Shown piece by piece: positions 1-11,546 of a stretch of 64,000 nt of DNA. The notes beneath the pieces are model-generated. The model was not told the origin of the DNA. It worked only from the letters and a program-made list of their open reading frames with translations, and did not search any database. The DNA lies in the NCBI RefSeq assembly GCF_032854445.1, contig NW_027018042.1, positions 42,394 through 106,393 of the forward strand, written 5' to 3'. Both the position numbers and the translations under genes were made by a program. The DNA is from Liolophura sinensis. Lineage: Eukaryota > Mollusca > Polyplacophora > Chitonida > Chitonidae. Numbering within the stretch: position 1 is the stretch's first letter; each line of letters begins with the position of its first letter.

Positions 1-204
1 ATGTCTTTATCTACGTGTAGAAAAACCACACCATTTGTACATAAAAAACACAAGGTACTAGATACAGTCTGCTGTAAAAAGTACAACTGATCACTGACCC
101 ACATCAATAAGGTTCTAAAAGATGCGGAATTGGCCCAGGCATCGGCAGCTGTTTAAAAAATTGCAAATTTCCCTGGTTTCCATGGAGTAAGAGCCGTTGC
201 TGGG

Positions 205-210
205 CACGTG
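205..210. other. CACGTG palindrome present in every monomer checked
   Basis: CACGTG is the E-box/G-box core. On the minus strand its usual flanks read GTCACGTG, which fits the RTCACRTG consensus of the yeast centromere element CDEI. That resemblance is a short-motif match and proves no binding. The hexamer stays intact even in copies damaged next to it, for example those reading GGCACGTGGAC at about 24,950 and 28,255 and TGTGCACGTGAC at about 33,753 and 38,698. Confidence 0.5.
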
Positions 211-221
211 ACTATGACATC

Positions 222-231
222 AATGATCATT
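222..231. other. AATGATCATT perfect 10-bp palindrome
   Basis: AATGATCATT equals its own reverse complement, lies 11 bp after CACGTG, and is followed at once by a CAATTG palindrome (232-237). The order CACGTG, AATGATCATT, CAATTG is kept in almost all monomers. Exceptions seen are a one-base deletion at about 54,102 and ATTGATCATT at about 9,020. No function is known. Confidence 0.55.
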
Positions 232-476
232 CAATTGTCGCTACAGCCAAAAGTATTGGTCGGAGAGCAACGCGGTTTGCACCATTCGATTTCTCGTCAC
301 AAAATACGTCGGATTAGCCTCTTTCTAGCAGCACTGGAACAGTTTTTCCACTTTTGCATTTTTGCCTGGTCTTTTTGTTAATTGAAATCGGATACACTGT
401 ACTATGCACAATCGCTACTGGTCGTTACTATATTCAACTTTTAACTATACGTTATGTGCCCTTCGGTAGCCCAGAA

Positions 477-482
477 GACGTC
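477..482. other. GACGTC palindrome
   Basis: GACGTC with downstream A gives GACGTCA, a half match to the CRE/ATF core TGACGTCA. It occurs once per monomer and is disrupted in one copy (GACGGC at about 45,022). Conservation here may only reflect homogenisation of the array. Confidence 0.4.
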
Positions 483-489
483 AAATCTT

Positions 490-502
490 TGGGCTAAGCC
501 CA
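490..502. other. TGGGCT-A-AGCCCA inverted repeat
   Basis: Six-base perfect arms flank a single A. Most monomers keep the dyad. A recurring subset carries AAACCCA instead of AAGCCCA (for example 2,147, 4,897, 10,396, 15,344, 20,293), which breaks one base pair. The dyad is therefore not strictly maintained. Confidence 0.5.
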
Positions 503-518
503 TTTAACTCATCCAGCA

Positions 519-557
519 ATTGTCTTACTTTTAAGTCCAAGACAATCTCAATGTCTT
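519..557. other. Alternative hairpins across the monomer junction
   Basis: ATTGTCTT (519-526) is the exact reverse complement of AAGACAAT (539-546), giving an 8-bp stem with a 12-base loop. The AAGACA part (539-544) can instead pair with TGTCTT (552-557) of the next monomer, a 6-bp stem with a 7-base loop. The two folds exclude each other. A sub-population carries AGAGAATCTC here (for example at 1,091 and 3,841), which weakens both. Confidence 0.5.
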
Positions 558-2750
558 TATCTACGTGTAGAAAAACCACACCATTCGTACATAAAAAACA
601 CAATGTACTAGAGACAGTCTGCTGTAAAAAGTACAACTGATCACTGACCCACATTTATAAGGCTCTAATAGATGCGGAATTGGGCCAGGCATCGGCAGCT
701 GTTAAAAAATTGCATATTTCCCTGGTTTCCATTGAGTAAGAGCCGTTGCTGGGCACGTGACTATGACATCAATGATCATTCAATTGTGGCTACAGCCAAA
801 AGTAATGGTCGGAGAGCAACGCGGTTTGCACCATTCGATTTCTCGTGACAAAATACGTCGGATTAGCCTCTTACCAGCAGCACTGGAACAGTTTTTCCAC
901 TTTTGCATTTTTGCCTGGTCTTTTTGTTAATTTGAAATCAGATACAATCTACTATGTACAATCGCGACTGGTCATGACTATATTCAACTTTTGACTATAA
1001 GTTATGTGCCCTTCTGTAGCCCAGAAGACGTCAAATCTTTGGGCTAAGCCCATTTAACTCACCCAGCAATTGTCTTACTTTTAAGTCCAAGAGAATCTCA
1101 ATGTCTTTATCTACGTGTAGGAAAACCACACCATTCGTACATAAAAAACACAATGTACTAGATACAGTCTGCTGTAAAAAGTACAACTGATCACTGACCC
1201 ACATCAATAAGGTTCTAAAAGATGCGGAAATGGCCCAGGCATCGGCAGCTGTTTAGAAAATTGCAAATTTCCCTGGTTTCCATGGAGTAAGAGCCGTTGC
1301 TGGGCACGTGACTATGACATCAATGATCATTCAATTGTCGCTACAGCCAAAAGTATTGGTCGGAGAGCAACGCGGTTTGCACCATTCGATTTCTCGTGAC
1401 AAAATACGTCGGATTAGCCTCTTACTAGCAGCACTGGAACAGTTTTTCCACTTTTGCATTTTTGCCTGGTCTTTTTGTTTATTTGAAATCGGATACAATC
1501 TACTATGTACAATCGCGACTGGTCATTACTATATTCAACTTTTGACTATAAGTTATGTGCCCTTCTGTAGCCCAGAAGACGTCAAATCTTTGGGCTAAGC
1601 CCATTTAACTCATCCAGCAATTGTCTTACTTTTCAGTCCAAGACAATCTCAATGTCTTTATCTACGTGTAGAAAAACCACACCATTTGTACATAAAAAAC
1701 ACAAGGTACTAGATACAGTCTGCTGTAAAAAGTACAACTGATCACTGACCCACATCAATAAGGTTCTAAAAGATGCGGAATTGGCCCAGGCATCGGCAGC
1801 TGTTTAGAAAATTGCAAATTTCCCTGGTTTCCATGGAGTAAGAGCCGTTGCTGGGCACGTGACTATGACATCAATGATCATTCAATTGTCGCTACAGCCA
1901 AAAGTATTGGTCGGAGAGCAACGCGGTTTGCACCATTCGATTTCTCGTCACAAAATACGTCGGATTAGCCTCTTACCAGTAGCACTGGAACAGTTTTTCC
2001 ACTTTTGCATTTTTGCCTGGTCTTTTTGTTAATTGAAATCGGATACACTGTACTATGCACAATCGCGACTGGTCATTATTATATTCAACTTTTGACTAAA
2101 TGTTATGTGCCCTTCGGTAGCCCAGAAGACGTCAAATCTTTGGGCTAAACCCATTAAACTCACCCAGCAATTGTCTTACTTCTAAGTCCAAGACAATCTC
2201 AATGTCTTTATCTACGTGTAGAAAAACCACACCATTCGTACATAAAAAACACAAGGTACTAGATACAGTCTGCTGTAAAAAGTACAACTGATCACTGACC
2301 CACATCAATAAGGTTCTAAAAGATGCGGAATTGGCCCAGGCATCGGCAGCTGTTAAAAAATTGCATATTTCCCTGGTTTCCATGGAGTAAGAGCCGTTGC
2401 TGGGCACGTGACTATGACATCAATGATCATTCAATTGTCGCTACAGCCAAAAGTATTAATCGGAGAGCAACGCGTTTTGCACCATTCGATTTCTCGTGAC
2501 AAAATACGTCGGATTAGCCTCTTACCAGCAGCACTGGAACAGTTTTTCCACTTTTGCATTTTTGCCTGGTCTTTTTGTTAATTGAAATCGGATACACTGT
2601 ACTATGCACAATCGCGACTGGTCGTTACTATATTCAACTTTTAACTATACGTTATGTGCCCTTCGGTAGCCCAGAAGACGTCAAATCTTTGGGCTAAGTC
2701 CATTTAACTCATCCAGCAATTGTCTTACTTTTAAGTCCAAGACAATCTCA

Positions 2751-5500
2751 ATGTCTTTATCTACGTGTAGAAAAACCACACCATTTGTACATAAAAAACA
2801 CAAGGTACTAGATACAGTCTGCTGTAAAAAGTACAACTGATCACTGACCCACATCAATAAGGTTCTAAAAGATGCGGAATTGGCCCAGGCATCGGCAGCT
2901 GTTTAAAAAATTGCAAATTTCCCTGGTTTCCATGGAGTAAGAGCCGTTGCTGGGCACGTGACTATGACATCAATGATCATTCAATTGTCGCTACAGCCAA
3001 AAGTATTGGTCGGAGAGCAACGCGGTTTGCACCATTCGATTTCTCGTCACAAAATACGTCGGATTAGCCTCTTTCTAGCAGCACTGGAACAGTTTTTCCA
3101 CTTTTGCATTTTTGCCTGGTCTTTTTGTTAATTGAAATCGGATACACTGTACTATGCACAATCGCTACTGGTCGTTACTATATTCAACTTTTAACTATAC
3201 GTTATGTGCCCTTCGGTAGCCCAGAAGACGTCAAATCTTTGGGCTAAGCCCATTTAACTCATCCAGCAATTGTCTTACTTTTAAGTCCAAGACAATCTCA
3301 ATGTCTTTATCTACGTGTAGAAAAACCACACCATTCGTACATAAAAAACACAATGTACTAGAGACAGTCTGCTGTAAAAAGTACAACTGATCACTGACCC
3401 ACATTTATAAGGCTCTAATAGATGCGGAATTGGGCCAGGCATCGGCAGCTGTTAAAAAATTGCATATTTCCCTGGTTTCCATTGAGTAAGAGCCGTTGCT
3501 GGGCACGTGACTATGACATCAATGATCATTCAATTGTGGCTACAGCCAAAAGTAATGGTCGGAGAGCAACGCGGTTTGCACCATTCGATTTCTCGTGACA
3601 AAATACGTCGGATTAGCCTCTTACCAGCAGCACTGGAACAGTTTTTCCACTTTTGCATTTTTGCCTGGTCTTTTTGTTAATTTGAAATCAGATACAATCT
3701 ACTATGTACAATCGCGACTGGTCATGACTATATTCAACTTTTGACTATAAGTTATGTGCCCTTCTGTAGCCCAGAAGACGTCAAATCTTTGGGCTAAACC
3801 CATTTAACTCACCCAGCAATTGTCTTACTTTTAAGTCCAAGAGAATCTCAATGTCTTTATCTACGTGTAGGAAAACCACACCATTCGTACATAAAAAACA
3901 CAATGTACTAGATACAGTCTGCTGTAAAAAGTACAACTGATCACTGACCCACATCAATAAGGTTCTAAAAGATGCGGAAATGGCCCAGGCATCGGCAGCT
4001 GTTTAGAAAATTGCAAATTTCCCTGGTTTCCATGGAGTAAAAGCCGTTGCTGGGCACGTGACTATGACATCAATGATCATTCAATTGTCGCTACAGCCAA
4101 AAGTATTGGTCGGAGAGCAACGCGGTTTGCACCATTCGATTTCTCGTCACAAAATACGTCGGATTAGCCTCTTACTAGCAGCACTGGAACAGTTTTTCCA
4201 CTTTTGCATTTTTGCCTGGTCTTTTTGTTTATTTGAAATCGGATACAATCTACTATGTACAATCGCGACTGGTCATGACTATATTCAACTTTTGACTATA
4301 AGTTATGTGCCCTTCTGTAGCCCAGAAGACGTCAAATCTTTGGGCTAAGCCCATTTAACTCATCCAGCAATTGTCTTACTTTTCAGTCCAAGACAATCTC
4401 AATGTCTTTATCTACGTGTAGAAAAACCACACCATTTGTACATAAAAAACACAAGGTACTAGATACAGTCTGCTGTAAAAAGTACAACTGATCACTGACC
4501 CACATCAATAAGGTTCTAAAAGATGCGGAATTGGCCCAGGCATCGGCAGCTGTTTAGAAAATTGCAAATTTCCCTGGTTTCCATGGAGTAAGAGCCGTTG
4601 CTGGGCACGTGACTATGACATCAATGATCATTCAATTGTCGCTACAGCCAAAAGTATTGGTCGGAGAGCAACGCGGTTTGCACCATTCGATTTCTCGTCA
4701 CAAAATACGTCGGATTAGCCTCTTACCAGTAGCACTGGAACAGTTTTTCCACTTTTGCATTTTTGCCTGGTCTTTTTGTTAATTGAAATCGGCTACACTG
4801 TACTATGCACAATCGCGACTGGTCATTATTATATTCAACTTTTGACTATATGTTATGTGCCCTTCGGTAGCCCAGAAGACGTCAAATCTTTGGGCTAAAC
4901 CCATTAAACTCACCCAGCAATTGTCTTACTTCTAAGTCCAAGACAATCTCAATGTCTTTATCTACGTGTAGAAAAACCACACCATTCGTACATAAAAAAC
5001 ACAAGGTACTAGATACAGTCTGCTGTAAAAAGTACAACTGATCACTGACCCACATCAATAAGGTTCTAAAAGATGCGGAATTGGCCCAGGCATCGGCAGC
5101 TGTTAAAAAATTGCATATTTCCCTGGTTTCCATGGAGTAAGAGCCGTTGCTGGGCACGTGACTATGACATCAATGATCATTCAATTGTCGCTACAGCCAA
5201 AAGTATTAATCGGAGAGCAACGCGGTTTGCACCATTCGATTTCTCGTGACAAAATACGTCGGATTAGCCTCTTACCAGCAGCACTGGAACAGTTTTTCCA
5301 CTTTTGCATTTTTGCCTGGTCTTTTTGTTAATTGAAATCGGATACACTGTACTATGCACAATCGCGACTGGTCGTTACTATATTCAACTTTTAACTATAC
5401 GTTATGTGCCCTTCGGTAGCCCAGAAGACGTCAAATCTTTGGGCTAAGTCCATTTAACTCATCCAGCAATTGTCTTACTTTTAAGTCCAAGACAATCTCA
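2751..5500 (+). repeat. HOR A, copy 2 (M6-M10)
   Basis: Aligns base for base with the preceding five monomers at an offset of exactly 2,750. Differences I found are AAGCC to AAACC (about 3,788), GAGCC to AAGCC (about 4,041), GTGAC to GTCAC (about 4,148), CATTA to CATGA (about 4,276), GGATAC to GGCTAC (about 4,793), GACTAAA to GACTATA (about 4,848) and CGTTTTGC to CGGTTTGC (about 5,224). M11 begins like a third copy, but M12 does not follow the order. Confidence 0.95.
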
Positions 5501-6600
5501 ATGTCTTTATGTACGTGTAGAAAAACCACACCATTTGTACATAAAAAACACAAGGTACTAGATACAGTCTGCTGTAAAAAGTACAACTGATCACTGACCC
5601 ACATCAATAAGGTTCTAAAAGATGCGGAATTGGCCCAGGCATCGGCAGCTGTTTAAAAAATTGCAAATTTCCCTGGTTTCCATGGAGTAAGAGCCGTTGC
5701 TGGGCACGTGACTATGACATCAATGATCATTCAATTGTCGCTACAGCCAAAAGTATTGGTCGGAGAGCAACGCGGTTTGCACCATTCGATTTCTCGTCAC
5801 AAAATACGTCGGATTAGCCTCTTTCTAGCAGCACTGGTACAGTTTTTCCACTTTTGCATTTTTGCCTGGTCTTTTTGTTAATTGAAATCGGATACACTGT
5901 ACTATGCACAATCGCTACTGGTCGTTACTATATTCAACTTTTAACTATACGTTATGTGCCCTTCGGTAGCCCAGAAGACGTCAAATCTTTGGGCTAAGCC
6001 CATTTAACTCATCCAGCAATTGTCTTACTTTTAAGTCCAAGACAATCTCAATGTCTTTATCTACGTGTAGAAAAACCACACCATTTGTACATAAAAAACA
6101 CAAGGTACTAGATACAGTCTGCTGTAAAAAGTACAACTGATCACTGACCCACATCAATAAGGTTCTAAAAGATGCGGAATTGGCCCAGGCATCGGCAGCT
6201 GTTTAGAAAATTGCAAATTTCCCTGGTTTCCATGGAGTAAGAGCCGTTGCTGGGCACGTGACTATGACATCAATGATCATTCAATTGTCGCTACAGCCAA
6301 AAGTATTGGTCGGAGAGCAACGCGGTTTGCACCATTCGATTTCTCGTCACAAAATACGTCGGATTAGCCTCTTTCTAGCAGCACTGGTACAGTTTTTCCA
6401 CTTTTGCATTTTTGCCTGGTCTTTTTGTTAATTGAAATCGGATACACTGTACTATGCACAATCGCTACTGGTCGTTACTATATTCAACTTTTAACTATAC
6501 GTTATGTGCCCTTCGGTAGCCCAGAAGACGTCAAATCTTTGGGCTAAGCCCATTTAACTCATCCAGCAATTGTCTTACTTTTAAGTCCAAGACAATCTCA
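5501..6600 (+). repeat. Adjacent monomer duplication M11-M12
   Basis: Both monomers are M1/M6-like and share the change GCACTGGTAC (5,831 and 6,381), where the other monomers have GGAAC. I see two differences between them: GTACG versus CTACG at the start, and TTTAAAAAATT versus TTTAGAAAATT. This looks like the product of a one-monomer unequal exchange. Confidence 0.8.
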
Positions 6601-9600
6601 ATGTCTTTATCTACGTGTAGAAAAACCACACCATTTGTACATAAAAAACACAAGGTACTAGATACAGTCTGCTGTAAAAAGTACAACTGATCACTGACCC
6701 ACATCAATAAGGTTCTAAAAGATGCGGAATTGGCCCAGGCATCGGCAGCTGTTTAGAAAATTGCAAATTTCCCTGGTTCCATGGAGTAAGAGCCGTTGCT
6801 GGGCACGTGACTATGAAATCAATGATCATTCAATTGTCGCTACAGCCAAAAGTATTGGCCGGAGAGCAACGCGGTTTGCACCATTCGATTTCTCGTCACA
6901 AAATACGTCGGATTAGCCTCTTACCAGCAGCACTGGAACAGTTTTTCCACTTTTGCATTTTTGCCTGGTCTTTTTGTTAATTGAAATCGGATACACTGTA
7001 CTATGCACAATCGCGACTGGTCGTTACTATATTCAACTTTTAACTATACGTTATGTGCCCTTCGGTAGCCCAGAAGACGTCAAATCTTTGGGCTAAGCCC
7101 ATTTAACTCATCCAGCAATTGTCTTACTTTTAAGTCCAAGACAATCTCAATGTCTTTATCTACGTGTAGAAAAACCACACCATTTGTACATAAAAAACAC
7201 AAGGTACTAGATACAGTCTGCTGTAAAAAGTACAACTGATCACTGACGCACATCAATAAGGTTCTAAAAGATGCGGAATTGGCCCAGGCATCGGCAGCTG
7301 TTTAGAAAATTGCAAATTTCCCTGGTTTCCATGGAGTAAGAGCCGTTGCTGGGCACGTGACTATGACATCAATGATCATTCAATTGTCGCTACAGCCAAA
7401 AGTATTGGTCGGAGAGCAACGCGGTTTGCACCATTCGATTTCTCGTCACAAAATACGTCGGATTAGCCTCTTTCTAGCAGCACTGGAACAGTTTTTCCAC
7501 TTTTGCATTTTTGCCTGGTCTTTTTGTTAATTGAAATCGGATACACTGTACTATGCACAATCGCTACTGGTCGTTACTATATTCAACTTTTAACTATACG
7601 TTATGTGCCCTTCGGTAGCCCAGAAGACGTCAAATCTTTGGGCTAAGCCCATTTAACTCATCCAGCAATTGTCTTACTTTTCAGTCCAAGACAATCTCAA
7701 TGTCTTTATCTACGTGTAGAAAAACCACACCATTTGTACATAAAAAACACAAGGTACTAGATACAGTCTGCTGTAAAAAGTACAACTGATCACTGACCCA
7801 CATCAATAAGGTTCTAAAAGATGCGGAATTGGCCCAGGCATCGGCAGCTGTTTAGAAAATTGCAAATTTCCCTGGTTTCCATGGAGTAAAAGCCGTTGCT
7901 GGGCACGTGACTATGACATCAATGATCATTCAATTGTCGCTACAGCCAAAAGTATTGATCGGAGAGCAACGCGGTTTGCACCATTCGATTTCTCGTGACA
8001 AAATACGTCGGATTAGCCTCTTACTAGCAGCACTGGAACAGTTTTTCCACTCTTGCATTTTTGCCTGGTCTTTTTGTTAATTGAAATCGGATACACTGTA
8101 CTATGCACAATCGCGACTGGTCGTTACTATATTCAACTTTTAACTATACGTTATGTGCCCTTCTGTAGCCCAGAAGACGTCAAATCTTTGGGCTAAGCCC
8201 ATTTAACTCATCCAGCAATTGTCTTACTTTTAAGTCCAAGACAATCTCAATGTCTTTATCTACGTGTAGAAAAACCACACCATTCGTACATAAAAAACAC
8301 AATGTACTAGAGACAGTCTGCTGTAAAAAGTACAACTGATCACTGAACCACATCTATAAGGCTCTAATAGATGCGGAATTGGGCCAGGCATCGGCAGCTG
8401 TTAAAAAATTGCATATTTCCCTGGTTTCCATTGAGTAAGAGCCGTTGCTGGGCACGTGACTATGACATCAATGATCATTCAATTGTGGCTACAGCCAAAA
8501 GTAATGGTCGGAGAGCAACGCGGTTTGCACCATTCGATTTCTCGTGACAAAATACGTCGGATTAGCCTCTTACCAGCAGCACTGGAACAGTTTTTCCACT
8601 TTTGCATTTTTGCCTGGTCTTTTTGTTAATTTGAAATCGGATACAATCTACTATGTACCATCGCGACTGGTCATGACTATATTCAACTTTTGACTATAAG
8701 TTATGTGCCCTTCTGTAGCCCAGAAGACGTCAAATCTTTGGGCTAAGCCCATTTAACTCACCCAGCAATTGTCTTACTTTTAAGTCCAAGAGAATCTCAA
8801 TGTCTTTATCTACGTGTAGGAAAACCACACCATTCGTACATAAAAAACACAATGTACTAGATACAGTCTGCTGTAAAAAGTACAACTGATCACTGAACCA
8901 CATTTATAAGGTTCTAAAAGATGCGGAATTGGCCCAGGCATCGGCAGCTGTTTAAAAAATTGCAAATTTCCCTGGTTTCCATGGAGTAAGAGCCGTTGCT
9001 GGGCACGTGACTATGACATCATTGATCATTCAATTGTCGCTACAGCCAAAAGTATTGGTCGGAGAGCAACGCGGTTTGCACCATTCGATTTCTCGTGACA
9101 AAATACGTCGGATTAGCCTCTAACCAGCAGCACTGGAACAGTTTTTCCACTTTTGCATTTTGCCTGGTCTTTTTGTTAATTGAAATCGGATACACTGTAC
9201 TATGCACAATCGCGACTGGTCGTTACTATATTCAACTTTTAACTATACGTTATGTGCCCTTCGGTAGCCCAGAAGACGTCAAATCTTTGGGCTAAGCCCA
9301 TTTAACTCATCCAGGAATTGTCTTACTTTTAAGTCCAAGACAATCTCAATGTCTTTATCTACGTGTAGAAAAACCACACCATTTGTACATAAAAAACACA
9401 AAGTACTAGATACAGTCTGCTGTAAAAAGTACAACTGATCACTGACCCACATCAATAAGGTTCTAAAAGATGCGGAATTGGCCCAGGCATCGGCAGCTGT
9501 TTAGAAAATTGCAAATTTCCCTGGTTTCCATGGAGTAAGAGCCGTTGCTGGGCACGTGACTATGACATCAATGATCATTCAATTGTCGCTACAGCCAAAA

Positions 9601-11546
9601 GTATTGGTCGGAGAGCAACGCGGTTTGCACCATTCGATTTCTCGTCACAAAATACGTCGGATTAGCTTCTTACTAGCAGCACTGGAACAGTTTTTCCACT
9701 TTTGCATTTTTGCCTGGTCTTTTTGTTTATTTGAAATCGGATACAATCTACTATGTACAATCGTGACTGGTCATTACTATATTCAACTTTTGACTATAAG
9801 TTATGTGCCCTTCTGTAGCCCAGAAGACGTCAAATCTTTGGGCTAAGCCCATTTAACTCATCCAGCAATTGTCTTACTTTTCAGTCCAAGACAATCTCAA
9901 TGTCTTTATCTACGTGTAGAAAAACCACACCATTTGTACATAAAAAACACAAGGTACTAGATACAGTCTGCTGTAAAAAGTACAACTGATCACTGACCCA
10001 CATCAATAAGGTTCTAAAAGATGCGGAATTGGCCCAGGCATCGGCAGCTGTTTAGAAAATTGCAAATTTCCCTGGTTTCCATGGAGTAAGAGCCGTTGCT
10101 GGGCACGTGACTATGACATCAATGATCATTCAATTGTCGATACAGCCAAAAGTATTGGTCGGAGAGCAACGCGGTTTGCACCATTCGATTTCTCGTGACA
10201 AAATACGTCGGATTAGCCTCTTACCAGTAGCACTGGAACAGTTTTTCCACTTTTGCATTTTTGCCTGGTCTTTTTGTTAATTGAAATCGGCTACACTGTA
10301 CTATGCACAATCGCGACTGGTCATTATTATATTCAACTTTTGACTATATGTTATGTGCCCTTCGGTAGCCCAGAAGACGTCAAATCTTTGGGCTAAACCC
10401 ATTAAACTTACCCAGCAATTGTCTTACTTCTAAGTCCAAGAAAATCTCAATGTCTTTATCTACGTGTAGAAAAACCACACCATTCGTACATAAAAAACAC
10501 AAGGTACTAGATACAGTCTGCTGTAAAAAGTACAACTGATCACTGACCCACATCAATAAGGCTCTAAAAGATGCGGAATTGGCCCAGGGATCGGCAGCTG
10601 TTTAAAAAATTGCAAATTTCCCTGTTTCCATGGAGTAAGAGCCGTTGCTGGCACGTGACTATGACATCAATGATCATTCAATTGTCGCTACAGCCAAAAG
10701 TATTGGTCGGAGAGCAACGCGGTTTGCACATTCGATTTCTCGTCACAAAATACGTCGGATTAGCCTCTTACCAGCAGCACTGGAACAGTTTTTCCACTTT
10801 TGCATTTTTGCCTTGTCTTTTTGTTAATTGAAATCGGATACACTGTACTATGCACAATCGCGACTGGTCGTTACTATATTCAACTTTTAACTATACGTTA
10901 TGTGCCATTCGGTAGCCCAGAAGACGTCAAATCTTTGGGCTAAGCCCATTTAACTCATCCAGCAATTGTCTTACTTTTAAGTCCAAGACAATCTCAATGT
11001 CTTTATCTACGTGTAGAAAAACCACACCATTCGTACATAAAAAACACAATGTACTAGATACAGTCTGCTGTAAAAAGTACAACTGATCACTGAACCACAT
11101 CTATAAGGCTCTAATAGATGCGGAATTGGGCCAGGCATCGGCAGCTGTTTAAAAAATTGCATATTTCCCTGGTTTCCATGGAGTAAGAGCCGTTGCTGGG
11201 CACGTGACTATGACATCAATGATCATTCAATTGTGGCTACAGCCAAAAGTATTGGCCGGAGAGCAACGCGGTTTGCACCATTCGATTTCTCGTGACAAAA
11301 TACGTCGGATTAGCCTCTTACCAGCAGCACTGGAACAGTTTTTCCACTTTTGCATTTTTGCCTGGTCTTTTTGTTAATTGAAATCGGATACACTGTACTA
11401 TGCACAATCGCTACTGGTCGTTACTATATTCAACTTTTAACTATACGTTATGTGCCCTTCGGTAGCCCAGAAGACGTCAAATCTTTGGGCTAAGCCCATT
11501 TAACTCATCCAGCAATTGTCTTACTTTTCAGTCCAAGACAATCTCA
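6601..11546 (+). repeat. Irregular monomer block M13-M21
   Basis: Nine monomers without a clean multi-monomer period inside the block. M16 (8,250) is of the M2/M7 kind, M17 (8,800) starts like M3/M8, and M18-M20 (9,349-10,996) follow the M3-M4-M5 order of HOR A with changes. M20 shows several unshared one-base losses (10,571-10,730). No gene or non-satellite sequence is present. Confidence 0.85.

Larger units (their letters stand above)
1..550 (+). repeat. Reference monomer M1 (type I 3' end)
   Basis: This copy serves as the coordinate frame for the sites below. It is 550 bp with 225 G+C (41%). Left to right it holds A-rich tracts (21-25, 52-57, 155-160), a G+C-richer middle (about 121-300) and a T-rich stretch (about 341-380). 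Variable positions that define monomer kinds are CATTTG/CATTCG near 33, AAGG/AATG/AAAG near 113-115 bp upstream of the middle, AAAAG/AATAG before GATGCGG, GGCCC/GGGCC, TTGCAAA/TTGCATA near 161, and a linked block at about 380-470 (type I or type II, see the findings). The phase is arbitrary because no array border is visible. Confidence 0.9.
1..2750 (+). repeat. HOR A, copy 1 (five monomers, M1-M5)
   Basis: Five distinguishable monomers in fixed order. M2 carries TTGAGTAAG, GTGGCT and AGTAATGG. M3 has GTAGGAAAACC and GAAATGGCCC. M4 has CCAGTAGCACTGG. M5 has AGTATTAATCGG. The whole order repeats in the next 2,750 bases with about seven substitutions and no indel, so the duplication is recent or recently homogenised. 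Confidence 0.95.

Noticed and set aside
110-122. RNA polymerase III B box in AAGGTTCTAAAAG
   Set aside because: Only the GGTTC start fits; the required purine after TTC and the closing C are absent, and no A box stands at a suitable distance. No tRNA or SINE structure was seen.
284-300. CENP-B box (NTTCGNNNNANNCGGGN)
   Set aside because: The TTCG in CATTCGATTTCTCG lacks the central A at the right spacing and has no CGGG. No better match found on either strand of the reference monomer.
990-1005. Splice-donor-like GTAAGT in type II monomers (GACTGTAAGTTATG) and thus a possible spliced transcript
   Set aside because: The motif exists in only some monomers, with no exon, branch site and acceptor context that would make a gene model.
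1308-1598. Recurring 64- to 99-codon plus-strand open frames with hydrophobic stretches
   Set aside because: The hydrophobic run comes from the T-rich part of the monomer. Frames end at every monomer and are lost by single changes in sister copies. No evidence of coding.
2132-2407. Recurring 91-codon minus-strand open frame (also at 4,882, 14,778, 18,626, 20,276, 30,180, 36,229, 44,475 and elsewhere)
   Set aside because: It lies wholly within satellite monomers, is broken by stops or indels in others, overlaps a plus-strand open frame over the same bases, and shows no recognisable domain, start context or codon pattern. It is a by-product of the repeat.
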